From Calvatia gigantea (Eukaryota > Basidiomycota > Agaricomycetes > Agaricales > Lycoperdaceae), in the NCBI GenBank assembly GCA_025093985.1, contig JACAAK010000011.1:186001-250000 (forward strand): DNA of 64,000 nt, written 5' to 3'. Of the stretch, positions 34,545-46,456 are shown in pieces. The position numbers and the translations under genes were made by a program. The notes beneath the pieces were generated by a model. It did not search any database. It was not told the origin of the DNA and saw only the letters and a program-made list of their open reading frames with translations. The stretch's first letter is position 1, and each line of letters starts with the position of its first letter.

Positions 34545-35439
34545 CTACGGTTGACCGTAGTTGTTGGAATCACGGATCCAATACTCCTTCCCAGTTATAC
34601 GAGGGGGACGGGCCCATGCTCCAGGAATCTCTGTTTTCTTCTGCTTCCTACGATTTGGCCTCCATTGCCAAAAGAACCTCATACTCACGGACGAGAATCC
34701 TGAAGTCGGCATCAATTTCCGTACACGTTGTAGTCGATGGGTGGGGGTGGTCTTGTTGGGTTGGTTTCAATGAATGATATCTAGCGGAACTTGGTGGCGA
34801 CAAGAATATTGACAGTATTTGTTAAAGCGCGGCAGGGGAAATCCTCGAGCTCCATCTTTGGTCATGTCAACGTTGAAGGCATTTTTTCCATCCCTTGGTG
34901 GTGGCAAGCCATCCCACCCAGCTTCCGGCATGGTCGAGTCAAACAGATCAAGGCGGATACCGTCCCAAAAACCGCGAAGGAAACTAGGCCAAGCTTCGTG
35001 GAAAAAACTAAAGCTACTGGTCAGTCACGATGCGGATTTTTGAAAAATAGAGCCTACGAAAGAACCAAAACATGGTGTTGTGTGTTCAGAAAGGAGGGTT
35101 TCCTCGGGCAAGCCACGCGTCCCAGTCAAACAAGTAGGTCAGGGCTGGGAAGCTCATCACTGGGTTGAAGAGGTTGGGGTAGCACAGGTCGCCATCTGGG
35201 GAGAAAGGGTTAGCAAATGTGTTCTTCCATGACCAGGGGAACAAGCCCTACCGCACAGCTTCCTGCATAACAAGGGTTATGTAGTCAACACCCCGGATAT
35301 CCGCCTCAACATCCGTCGCGTTGGTAACTAAAGATATCTTGATAAAGAGGTTTGTATCGGCAACAAGTTCCATCATGAGGTTGATTAAGGAACCCCGGAA
35401 ATGAACGGAGGGTGTCTTTTCGTCCACCGGCCAACTCAT
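34545..35439 (-). CDS. Hypothetical protein, paralogue E
   Basis: This is a diverged tandem paralogue of the gene at 31966-32968. The first exon from 35439 starts MSWPVDEKTPSVHFRG and ends in a donor GTAGGG, joined to a segment reading DLCYPNLFNPVMSFPAL and YLFDWDAWLARGNPPF. A middle segment shares DGLPPPRDGK with paralogue D (NGLPPPNDRE). The last exon shares PTSGFSSVSMRFFWQWRPNRRKQK and then PGAWARPPR with D, and stops at 34545. The intermediate splice sites are unclear and one part near 35000 may be frameshifted. Confidence 0.4.
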
Positions 35440-36505
35440 AGGATGGGTGAACGATACAACGCTCCATGAACACAGGAGAGAACGAAGTTTTTAAGGCCAA
35501 ACCTTGAACAGCCCCACCGCAGCATATCCAGAAAGGCAATTGGAAGAATTACAGCGTGCTGGGTACAGTGAGTAGTCGAAAAGCTCGACACCCGTCAAAG
35601 TAAGCGCCATCAAGTAGGTCAAAGGTATCAAGCGCTCGTGGTGCACCAGAACAGAGCAACGGATAGTTTCAAACAGCGAGTTTGCCAGTCTATAGGGCAT
35701 TCTGTAAAAAAGGGTTCCATTTTGTAAAGTTCCCTATGTCGCCAAACCGGAGAAAGAGCAACGTCCTAGATATTACATGGTCGCGGGCCTGAGGATCTCA
35801 ACCATAATTTCGTTGGCATTGAACTTCCTTTGACGTCACAAACTTCCTCCTCTGGGATCCGACCCCCCTCCCGCCATTTTGACCCTAACGTGAACCACAT
35901 CTCCAGTTCGAGTAACCCTGACACAACCACTACGCTGTCGGGGACCACTGGCCGGGGAAAGATCCGGGGTCGCAAAAGGTTGTTTCGTGCTTACCCGTGC
36001 TTCCCCGTTCGGCCATCGTATTCTTATCCCCACCAAGTGCATCGCAAATATCACTTCGAGCAATCTCCCCTTGATCGAGATCCCTATATCGGCCTCGGAG
36101 CGGTTGGAGGGAGTCGTATTAAAGAATACCTGTCCTTGCATTCGATAAATCCTTGGTGTGACTTCCATCACATTCGCGTGCCGGTGGTGTTTTACGATGG
36201 TCACTACAAATTAGAATAAACGAGCGGGAGGCGAAAATACTGTTGTTATTTTATGCGCATACATTACTGCACAAACATGATCCTGAAAGAACGTATGATA
36301 TTTATAAATGAACCAATAACACGGTGCCCAAGGACATTATAAAATTAGACAAAGAATACAGAACGCACTACAAACTGTTGCGAGCACATGATAACAGGGC
36401 GCTGATAATAACATACCAAACGACATGCACGCCTGCCGCACTTGCCGTGCCCTCGTTGCAAGAAGTTTTCTATTTTCGTACTCGCGCAGGGTTACAGGAG
36501 CATGA
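35440..36505. other. Intergenic region
   Basis: Frames of 120-130 codons overlap on both strands at 35830-36219, but neither shows a known motif. I do not call a gene. Confidence 0.4.
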
Positions 36506-38491
36506 TCAGAGATTATACTCAAACCATGCAGACTTGTCACCAAGACGCGGGTCCTCCTGGCTCCTGGACATTGTTGCTCTGATCGCACGTTTCTTCTTGT
36601 TCTGATCCCAGAGGTACCACCAGTTAAGAGCAGAGAAAACTACCATGACAATAGAAAAGATGAGAAGGGTGATGGTCGCCTTGGTGTAACGGGGTGCTGG
36701 GCTTAAAGAGCCTAACAGCCATGTTGCAAGGATACCACCGGAGTTAGTTAGAATGAAACCGATTGCAATGGCTGTTGCTCTGCGAGTGTGTGGGGCGGCG
36801 TTGTTGGCAAGCCATGTGGAGAGCGTCGGTGCTAGGATGTAGGTCCCGGGGATAGAAAAGAAGAGCGATCCATATTGGACGTTCTGCCTTGTGGAGCCTG
36901 TGGTGAACCAGATATTAGCTTTTGCAACCATTAAAATCACGCAGTAGATACATACCAAGGAACATGGCAAAACCAATAACACACATAATTGACGAGATTA
37001 CCATTACAAGTCCGCGGCAGCGATAGCGGTCGGAGATGAAGGCAAAAATGGCGGCGACTGTAGCCAAATTACGCAGCAGAGTTAAAGTGGAATTAATTCT
37101 TTTGGCCAACCTGGGAACTGCGCAGTACACACCGACAAAAGCAACAGCAAATGGCGGAACTGTCATGAGTTGCGCGCGGGCTGCAGTATATCCAAGGCCC
37201 TGAACAATCGATGGTGCGAAGCTGGACAAGCAGCGAAATCAGAGATGAAGTCACAAAGAACTGTTAGGGATCACCCACTAGGCAAGACCATAAAGGACCG
37301 TTCCTGTATACCAGAGGTAAGCATCGGCCACGTCTCTTTATTTTCAACTTACCATCACAAAAGAGGACAATGGCCAAGAACCAGACTTGAGGAAGCATGA
37401 AGGCTTTGCCAACTTCGCTCCAGCTAAAAGCATCGGTTGACTTATCCTTTCCCATGACGCCATCCTCTTGGAGTTTCGTGACAACATAATCTTTCTCTTC
37501 TTGGCTGAAGAAGTATGCATGCGCAGGACTTCTCGGCAGAAGCCAGAAGGATGAAATGCCGAAAAGAACCGTGAAGAGACCTTCAAGAATGAAAATCCAG
37601 CTCCAACCCGCCTTATGGCCGATGCCGTCCATGTTGATGATACCAAAGGCGAGGAGACCAGAGAACGCGCCAGATAGCGAAGCGGACTGGAAGAAGGCGG
37701 AAATTCTACATGACTATAAGCCCGATTCATTCTTCACTGTGAATGACCCTACCTCCCGTGCAACCTTTGCCGTGGGTAAAAGAACGAGCAATAGAGAACC
37801 AGTCCGGGAAAGACACCGCCTACAGGCCAAGTCAAGGCTACACCCTTACTGGTGATATGACAAACACTGACCTTCAAGCATTCCGAGGAAAAAGCGAGCT
37901 GCCAGTAGGCCATGGTACGTCGTCACAACACCTGGAATTTATATGAGCCTCGGGTATCTCGGCGGTAGGACATTGCCCGCATAGATTCACCTTGGAGGGT
38001 GGTGACAACACCCCAGAGCGTCAACATTGTGGGGAGCATCCAGTTAGGACCAACAGCCTGGAAAGACTATCAATCCCTTTCCCCACGAGTGAGGTCGTTT
38101 AAGTCATACCTTGAGAAGTAAGTTCGATGGCAACTCGGCAACGATGTAAGGAACATATGTGACAGTGAGTGCAATACTGTATTCTTTATTGGACATTTTT
38201 AGGTCTTTCTGCAAGCCAGCGACACGAGCATTTCCTAAATTCGTGCGATCCTACATGCATATAGTTCATTTAATCGCTTGAAAACATGGCTACATCCCGA
38301 GTACTCACCAAGAAAGACAGGAAGTAGAACATGGCCACTACGGGAAGAACGTATAAGTCCAACTTTCTCCATACGCGCTTCTCCAGTGCGTCGTTTACGA
38401 GAATGGGAGTCTCGCTACGGTCAGACTTGCCATCACTGTGACGGCGCTTTTCTGGGTCGGAGGATGCTGAAGATGATGGTGTTCTGTCCAT
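36506..38491 (-). CDS. Major facilitator transporter, ACS/allantoate-permease type
   Basis: A plasma-membrane transporter of the anion:cation symporter family, which includes allantoate, pantothenate, nicotinate and vitamin carriers in fungi. From ATG 38491 it has an N-terminal soluble part with SSSASSDPEKRRHSD and a first helix VWRKLDLYVLPVVAMFYFLSFL, then the family hallmark DRTNLGNARVAGL, PYIVAELPSNLLLK, HGLLAARFFLGMLEG, and AGWSWIFILEGLFTVLFG. A long central loop and YTAARAQLMTVPPFAVAF with SDRYRCRG follow. The protein ends at 36506 with KKKRAIRATMSRSQ. Every joint I checked keeps the frame. The substrate cannot be told from sequence. Confidence 0.85.
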
Positions 38492-39936
38492 TGCAGACGA
38501 CCAGGGGAAGTGACGGGGTGGAATGAACGGGGAAGGAAGGAAAGTCGCTGGACGGGGGTAATTATATTCATCATCATGATGCTACCTGGAACGACAGTTG
38601 GGGTGTGCAAACCATGTTTACGCTTCGCTTAGAAGAAGCATCAGATTCCAGTCCGATCATCCGAGGTCACGTGGACAACTTCGTCTGGTCTCGCAAACAT
38701 CCCACTGTGTAAATGAGCACTAATGGGTATACTTTGTACCCAACTTAACCGTGCTGAACGTCAAGCAAGTTTTTCGCAGTCCCACTTGACCCTGTGATAA
38801 TGAAGATTGTGCCCACAACCGTGACCACCCAGGGGATCAAAATCCACGAATGTTAAAATTTTCACGAGCCACGGGTGCAACCGCGGACTTCATTTTGCCG
38901 GACCACACAAGTTTAAATATATTGGTGTAAAAAGACTAGCCCTAGCTATAAGAAACCAGACGGTGCGAGCCTTCTTCTGCGTTGAAACCTGGGAGTTTTC
39001 GTAAAAAGAGGCACATGGGCTGCCACTCGCATTGAAAGATCAGTGGATCAAAGGATAGCCAAACCAACGGGACATCTCGCCCGCACAAGCTGCTCCCGAT
39101 ATTCGGCTCTGTGCAACCGAAAAAGCGTGTGTCGTGGTGGACAATTTCTGAACATATTCTGACGGCTGTAATTCTAATCTGGCGGCAGGGAAGAGACCTT
39201 TCTTTCGCCGAACTCACGGTGACCGTTTCTACGCCCAAAGCACTACTTCCACACTCATGGGCAACGGCCTCGAGCCTCTTGGGTTTTGACGCTCCCATTA
39301 TTAGTGGAGCTTTGTTGGGGTTCGTGATAACAAAATTCCGTTGGTTTACCACCCTATTCTGCGTATAGTCACAGATGAGGATTCTGGACCCACCGCTTTA
39401 TTTTTAGACCCACTCTCACAGAGGTCTTGGCTGTCAGATCCAAGATTTTTTGCGCACACTGGGTGTCAAAAGTGTGTCAAACCTTGTCTTTGGGGGGGCA
39501 TGCCTCTCTGGAAGAGATACGATGCCTTCGCGACGCAACCTTTCAAATGTCCCTTGGATGCATACACTATACCTGACGTGTGAAGATTGCCAAGCACTTT
39601 GATGTTATCTCTCATCTTCCCCCCGCACTCTCACGACCGCATGGTTCAGATGATGATGCCTTTGAAGAAGTCCGGCGTTAGGTGAGATCACACCTTGACA
39701 AATCTCCTGCCACCCAAGCAGCGTTGGTGTGGGGCCGAGGACTGCAAAAATCCAGGAACAAAGGAACAGAAATCTGTTGGGAACCACGGGTAGGAGAGAA
39801 AAAAAAATCACAAATGCCGTGCCTAGAATACAAGTACAGGATATGGGAATAGTTTACACACTGCCCAATGGTGACAATAAAAAACTCAGAACCAGAAAAC
39901 GAACGCTACAAAATAATACACTGACAATTGTCCTCG
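38492..39936. other. Intergenic region
   Basis: A minus-strand frame of 136 codons at 38942-39352 has no known motif. Nothing else is recognised in about 1.4 kb. Confidence 0.4.
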
Positions 39937-42168
39937 TCACAATTCGCGAACCTCTTTAACGGACACAACACCAATTTCGATATCCTCATGACCCCTCGGG
40001 CTCGTGGTCAGGGTTCCCGAGGGACCAATATCAAACGACTGTAATATCATCAGCTCCACGAAGGCCGAGAAACTTTGAACACAACTCACTTTTGACCGCC
40101 TGAACGAAAACTGAATAACGGTATGAACCAAAATTAGAACATGAAAATTTTCCATCAACCCTCCCGAATATACAAAGAAGAGATCCGTACCTCGGCCTTA
40201 CTTCTACTCCGCAATGATGAGTCGTTTGAAAACAACACATTTGTGGGCGCCATCATCTTCCCGAGAGCATGTCGCGCGTTCAAGGAGGACATAAGTGCGT
40301 TTGTATACAACTTGGACAACGCCAAGTCCCAGACAAAGTTTCTGATAACAATCAGCGTCTTTCTTTGTTTGCGATTTGAACTAGAAACCAGGAACTCACA
40401 ACGTCGTATCCTATCCAAAGACAAAATAGAGAGTAGTTAGTTGGTCCGAAACTCACGTTAAGGCAAGAATGAACTGAAACTCACAGGCAGAACAAGGAAG
40501 CAGATGACATCTAACACTGCAAAAATAGCTGTGACAAGACCTGTTTGTACGGTCATTCTGATGATCTAAAAGGTCATTGAACCCCAGTTATGACGATTAT
40601 CAGACATGCGAAAAGCCATGAGGTTTACTTTGTTTATCGTATCATCAGTCCGCACGAAGCCCGTCTTCCTTTTAGTCTATACAACGCGTTAATTGTTTTC
40701 AAGAGGACTCGTGGGTGATGCATACCAAACTATACACAAGAGATGCAGTGATAATAACATCTGCAACCGCAGACGCCAATAACCACATCAATGCCGGCCA
40801 ATGCAAGTCGGACTTCTGAGCAAACCGCCGAACCACAATCACAGTATGCGCCAGCCAAGCCCCTCCACCTGACCATAATCATCAGTTTTAATCGGAAGCC
40901 CTTACCGCAAGGAGACACGACGTACCAAGTGAAACGACCGACAAGATACCAATAATGATTGGAACCAACCATCGTTCACCGATAATTTTGATTCGCCACG
41001 CAATGAATATTTGTATTGGTGTGGAAATCGCAACCTACATAGAAGAGCGGAATTATTGGTTAGCGATCAGCTAAACGCTCTGGAATCAATGCAGAAGCGG
41101 AAGCCTCTTCTGCATCTCGGCTAGAGCAGCCACAAGGGCTTCCCTAAAACGCACCGTCATGATCGGTTCTACGGATCCAAGCGCACGTGACCACAGGACA
41201 CAGACGCGTATTCATGAGAGGGGACGCAGACGATAAGAAATGGGCGAGAGCATTGCAGGGCAGAATCAGCGTCAGTCTTACGTTCAGTATCATCAAATCG
41301 AGTCGGTGGCGGGCCTATACCCAGGGGCTTGGTCGTGGTTCGACCCGCTCTACAACGCAAGCGGCGCATTAAGGACCCTGGATGCCACACCGTGACAATC
41401 CGAGGGAGGCTTGTATCACCACCCAACAGATCGGTATCGGGTACCGCTGAATAACGTGACGGAGAAGCGCCTTACCTGCGGGTAACACTACCTGGGGTAA
41501 GTACGGCTATGTCGAGCACCAAGAGCACTCAAGGGACGCACCCAGAGGAAAAAATGTTGTTGCAGCTGGTTGGCCTGCGATCCTAGAGTCAAGATACCAC
41601 GGCTGAGGGGAGCGGGTTCGACATACCATATTTTAAGATTAAGGGTTGATAGAGCAGTGCAATGCAGAGGCCCGTGTTGATGGTTTCCGCTATGATCAGG
41701 TAGGCAACCTTTCAATATTTAGCGTTTGAACGAAGGGAAATGCACATGGGAACCTACGAAGATTTTCAACCCTCGCGAGTCCCTGCAAAACACAAGAAAT
41801 ATGAATTACTCCACTGTCCACAGATGTCAACCCACCAGAGCTGGAGCACCCACACGGCCAGCCGGGTTGAAGCGACAAAGTAAGGGAATACGCTTACTTA
41901 TATGTTTGGAAGTAGATGAGGCACTTTGGATAGATCAATTGGTTACATTCAGGTCTCGAAGGGTCCACCAGCGACTCACTTGAATGATCATAACCTGTAT
42001 TTCGGGGCTTAAACATTCGAATTATTCAAAGGAAAACGGAGCGCATACCCCGAACAAAATCGAATTAAAGAATGCGCCTATTAACATCGGCCCAAATCTA
42101 CCCATAATGTCAGGTCACTCACTTCCGTGAGGAACTGAAACTCACAAGAGTGGGATTGGCGGCGGCAT
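39937..42168 (-). CDS. DUF6534 seven-helix membrane protein (copy 1)
   Basis: DUF6534 proteins form a large Agaricomycete family of unknown function with seven predicted helices. From ATG 42166-42168 the pieces come in family order: FGPMLIGAFFNSILFG, CLIYFQTYK, RDSRGLKIF, VAYLIIAETINTGLCIALLY and QPLILKYG, QPAATTFFPL, VAISTPIQIFIAWRIKII, WLLASAVADVIITASLVYSL, RKTGFVRTDDTINK, MTVQTGLVTAIFAVLDVICF, and the family core FVWDLALSKLYTNALMSSLNAR. The C-terminal tail ends HEDIEIGVVSVKEVREL at 39937 after introns I could not fix exactly. One intron (about 41034-41551) is near 500 bases, far longer than the rest. No break was seen in the helices. Confidence 0.75.
41089..41115. repeat. Perfect 9-bp inverted repeat in a long intron
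   Basis: ATGCAGAAG and CTTCTGCAT, separated by nine bases, can form a hairpin. It lies inside the unusually long intron of DUF6534 copy 1. Confidence 0.5.
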
Positions 42169-44279
42169 TGCGCTTGGATGGGATTGTCAGTCGTGGTCGA
42201 GCGCGTAAAACCGTTAGGTGTTCCGCTACACTACAGCGACCGAGCTGACTGAAGAGGGTAAGAGCAGCCCCAGCCGAAGAGGTAGGAATCAAGGCGGGCT
42301 ATAAAGTAAAGCGAAGTCCGTCGGACTTGGAGCAGCGTGGTGTGGGACACCCGAGTGGAACTTGCGGCAACCCAACTTCTCTGCCTACAATACGAACCTT
42401 GTCTCCTTCGCTGCGAAAGAAGTTAGGAATCACCTACCAACTGCAGCCCCGTGAGCTTGGCCTAGTCCAACATATGGACACTTTGATGTGCTAAAAACGG
42501 GAGCGTTGTCGATGAAACCGCAGCTTGTCCAGACCTCCGCGCCCCGCACCTTTACCGAAGTTCTGCGCTGTCAAGTTGATCAATCGTTATCCGGCAAGCC
42601 ATCTATCAATATGTCACTCCTGACCCCTCAAATTCTTGCGGGATGGAGCTAAGTTAGCAGTCAGGATGACAAACATTGAGGTAGCTCAAAAATATCTGCT
42701 TGAAGCTTGAACCTTAGATCAAATTTCCAGGAAAAGAGCGGCAGCTTTACCCTGTGGATTGGGCGCCCATAGTGCTTCCGAGAATATGGGTCCTTACGTT
42801 GAGCTTCCCCCGTCTCCACGAAACTGAGGACATAGGGTGGGTGTGCGTTGCTCAACGACGGGTTGGACCTTTCTCACCCGCAATCTGGCGGGGTAGCGTG
42901 ATGCAAATGAGTCACGGCGGCCTGTAGACTTTAATAGCCAAGGTCCAACTAGACCTGGGCAATGGGGCAAGATGTACATTAAGTTTCGCCGACCGTTTTA
43001 TAAAGTCTCCATCGGATAATCCGTGCAGAATTTGGTGAACGATCTGTCTCCGTTACATCAGAATAATTAAAGCCAACTACTGTACCGGACTTTATGGTGG
43101 CAAACGTAACGCATAACACTCAACCTAATTTGTTGCCTATTTCCCCCGTTGTAACGCGTAACACTCAAGGTGTTGCCACAATGAAAACATCAATAAAATA
43201 AAATATATAAATTTGTATGTATTTCCACACTTTCCAGAGCCTGGCTTCAATGTTGCAGCTCAACCTGTCATTCTGGCTCAGGTGTTGAGGAAGACGTGTT
43301 GCAAAGTTCTGACCGATGTAACTCGTCATACCATGGGTGTTGCCAGAACACAACCGTTCACGTGCGTAACGCTCCCTCAGGCCTCAGGTGTTGCCACAAT
43401 ACAGTACGGTACAGGTACATTTGTTCTCTCAAAGAGCCCGGTGTAAGGGGAAGAGATGAAAACTCACCTTTAAACAAAACGCGTACAAAGCCCTCCCTTT
43501 AAGGTCCCCATGACCATAATGACACATATTCGAAAAATAGGGACCTAGGGTGACATCTATCAATATGGGGATCTCAATGTTTCTCAGCCGTCTTATCTGC
43601 GACGCAAGAAAAAGTCGCACTGAAGCCATCCGGTGGGTATAGCGAGATTTGCTGCCATGGGGAGCGATGCATGGGACAGAGGACAGTATCAAGTATGCTT
43701 TTTATCAATCAGAAAGCGTAGGCCTGTCGCTATCAGACCTCATCCAAGGAAAGAGTTACCAGGAAACGCATCGTCCGTGGAAGGACGCACATGGATACAC
43801 GGGGTCCAGGTGCAGACCTTTGCTGTTGTACCTAATGCGTTGAATGCCGGACAATGCCGGACAGTGACCTCGGATGGTGCCGTCATCATTATTTGTTGTT
43901 CGTGCGCCGGTGCCTCATATGTGCAGTAACCATATCATGAACCCAGGGGAATCCTCCCTGGGAAATGACCCATGTGGAACAAGGTTGGAGGCCATATTGC
44001 TATCCCGCAGAAAAGCCAAAGGGGCAGCCAATGGTCGCGTTTGGGCACGGCAGACCGGCGTAGGTGGAGCAACCGGAGATATCGAGGTGGGCGCCATACG
44101 CGAAACTTCAGTTCCTCCGTGTCGGCAGTCGTTGGACTCCGGCAGGCTCGGTAGAACCAGGTCTGGGATGGAAGGAACGCACAAAAAATGAATGTCAAAT
44201 CGAAGGAAAGTACAAGTTGACCTTGAAGTCAAAGGCAATCTAGTGCTGGATCATGGTACAGTTCAATTAACGAAATAAA
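42169..44279. other. Intergenic region between the two DUF6534 genes
   Basis: About 2 kb. The part at 43100-43400 contains degenerate repeats built from GTAACxC and TGTTGCCAxAA. The rest has short frames on both strands with no recognised motif. Confidence 0.4.
43100..43410 (+). repeat. Degenerate repeat of GTAACGC and GGTGTTGCCA motifs
   Basis: Four imperfect copies (starting about 43107, 43151, 43318 and 43365) share GTAAC(G/T)C near the start and (G/T)TGTTGCC further on. Spacing varies, so this is not a simple satellite. Confidence 0.4.
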
Positions 44280-46456
44280 TCAATAGAAATCCCAGTGAAA
44301 ACATCTATAACCCGACTCATAGTGCCACCCCTTTTCCATGCAAGGGCTCGGGATCCTGTATTGTTTCCACAACCTCGATAGCGGTTCAGGAGCGGATTTG
44401 GGAGTGAACTCAACAGAGGAACATACCTTTGTCACGGTTATACCGTATTCGGCATCATCATGCTGTGAACGCGAAGACCGTTCAAATGACCGGTCGAACG
44501 CCTTCTGCTCCATCTCAAACATGGACGACTGGACATGAATCTGAAATGCGTTGTCAGGGTTTCGATATTTTGTTATTTCAAACAGACTCACCGGGGTGAG
44601 TGGTTGATCCATGAATGCGGTCTATCGAGTATTTCAGTATATCGCTAGAAGAATACCAAGTTTGGAACATACCGGACGCCGACTATTACCCGTTGAGATT
44701 TGCCGGTGGTTAGAGTGACTTGACATTTCCTTAAGGCCAGCACGAGCATTCAAGGTGGACAACAAGCAATTTGCATATATCTTAGTTAACGCGAGATCCC
44801 AAATGAAATTCCTGGTAGGTAGGAGTCTTCATTGGGTGGGTTGCAGAGATAGACAAACAAGACGACATACCACGCGGTTTTCTAATAATAGGATCGAAGT
44901 GTGCGGTGAGAAACTGATTCAAATACGGTATCGAGGATTGGCATACCCCAAGAGCTAGAGGACAAAGCATCAGTGCCACGTTCTTCCCAGCGTTCCGTGA
45001 AAAAAAGGACGTACTCATGAAAAAGATAACATCTCCAATGGCGAAGAGGGCACTAAGCAAAAGGTACTGCTCTGAGTGACGTAGGATCCCACGGAAACAC
45101 CGGGTACCTACGTTATCATTCCAGTCTGCACTGTCACTAAACCACAGGGTGGCACCATGAGCAACGTTTCCTCCGCGGGTATGGAACCATGTCTTACTTC
45201 GAATGATTTTTGAGATGGCATCGTCTGTTGCGGCGAATCCCGTTTTACGTTTGGACTGCAAACCACGGTTAGCACCCGAGTGTGCTTTCTCCCATGCGGC
45301 GCTGCTGCCTGAGGGTTGCGATTCGATGATTGACACCTACCAGGTTGATCACTAGTGTCACAGTGATGAGCACATCGGCTATTGTTGCTGAAAGGAACCA
45401 CATAAGGGCTGGCCAGTGGAGCTCGGGCTTGCGTTTAAACAACTTGATGACTGTGATCATGATTGTCGTCCAAAGGCCACCAGCTGAGATTAATAATGAA
45501 TCAAATCGTAACAGCAACAGTTGGGTGTGAGTAGAAGACTTACCGAAAGAAACCAGGGACAGAACCGCGATGATAATCGCTACGATCGTCTGTTTTGTGA
45601 GACGTTGGATTCTCCAGGCAAAGAACATTTGGATGGGCATAGATATAGCGACCTTGAAATGCATATTAACTATGCGGTGGTCTAACTATTTCTTAAACGA
45701 CTTACAATAGTTATAGGTTCTGGAGGCGGGGGCCGAAAAGGTCACTATAAGCTGGTAAAATGAAGTACCAAACACTCGTACCGGCAGCGAACACTTTCGT
45801 GAATCGTGGTCAGCGACAACACGCCTAGTACGTACACTGGTGGTACTCACTAACTGGGAAGTTGACCAGTTGATGACCTGGAAGGGGGAAAGGTGTAAAG
45901 TAAGTTACAAAATGCGGACATGATCGGTGGCCGTACCGTATTCCAGGATTAAAGGCTGATACATCATCACCATATCTATCGCTGTATTCGCCGTCTCTAT
46001 AAAGAAAAGATACAAAACCTATTCAAAGTCAGGACTTGTCGTAACGGGAGGGCCGGTGGGAAATTTACTAGGTACTTGATCCACAGTGCATCCCTGGAGA
46101 CTTTCAGTCCATCGTTTGCAACGGTGATAAAAACAGACATACTTCTTATAGACTTGATAATAAGAGTAGGTCTGTGAGAGGTCGAGGAGATATATGAGTA
46201 CTTTCAGCACGCGACTAAAATTTTTATGTGTACCTGGACTACCAAAATCTAAAAGGAGGAACGTCAGCTCAAAAAGCCACTAAGAAAAGGGCAGAAGCAA
46301 GACACGTACCCCATATAATATCATGTTTATGAAAACACCCAGCAGCATCGGCCCATATCTGATTTCCCAGGTTCCAACAACCCCTGAATGCTGGATGAAT
46401 ACAATAACTTACGACATTTGTACGTTGGGTGGTGCCAGGAAGGTCGCTGCTGGCAT
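44280..46456 (-). CDS. DUF6534 seven-helix membrane protein (copy 2)
   Basis: This is a paralogue of the gene at 39937-42168 on the same strand. From ATG 46454-46456 (MPAATFLAPPNVQMS) the exons read YGPMLLGVFINMILYG, then a segment with LDLSQTYSYYQVYKK, MVMMYQPLILEYG, VAISMPIQMFFAWRIQRL, TIVAIIIAVLSLVSFG, WPALMWFLSATIADVLITVTLV, QSKRKTGFAATDDAISKIIR, MTVQTGMIT, LLLSALFAIGDVIFFM and the family core FIWDLALTKIYANCLLSTLNAR. The tail reads FQIHVQSSMFEMEQ with SQHDDAEYGITVTK and stops by 44280; the exact end is uncertain. The short segment between helix 6 and the core near 44900-45000 could not be joined in frame and may hold a small indel. Confidence 0.7.

Noticed and set aside
35830..36219. Overlapping frames of 120-130 codons on both strands
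   Set aside because: No motif, no splice structure and no paralogue; could be a small gene but the evidence is too weak.
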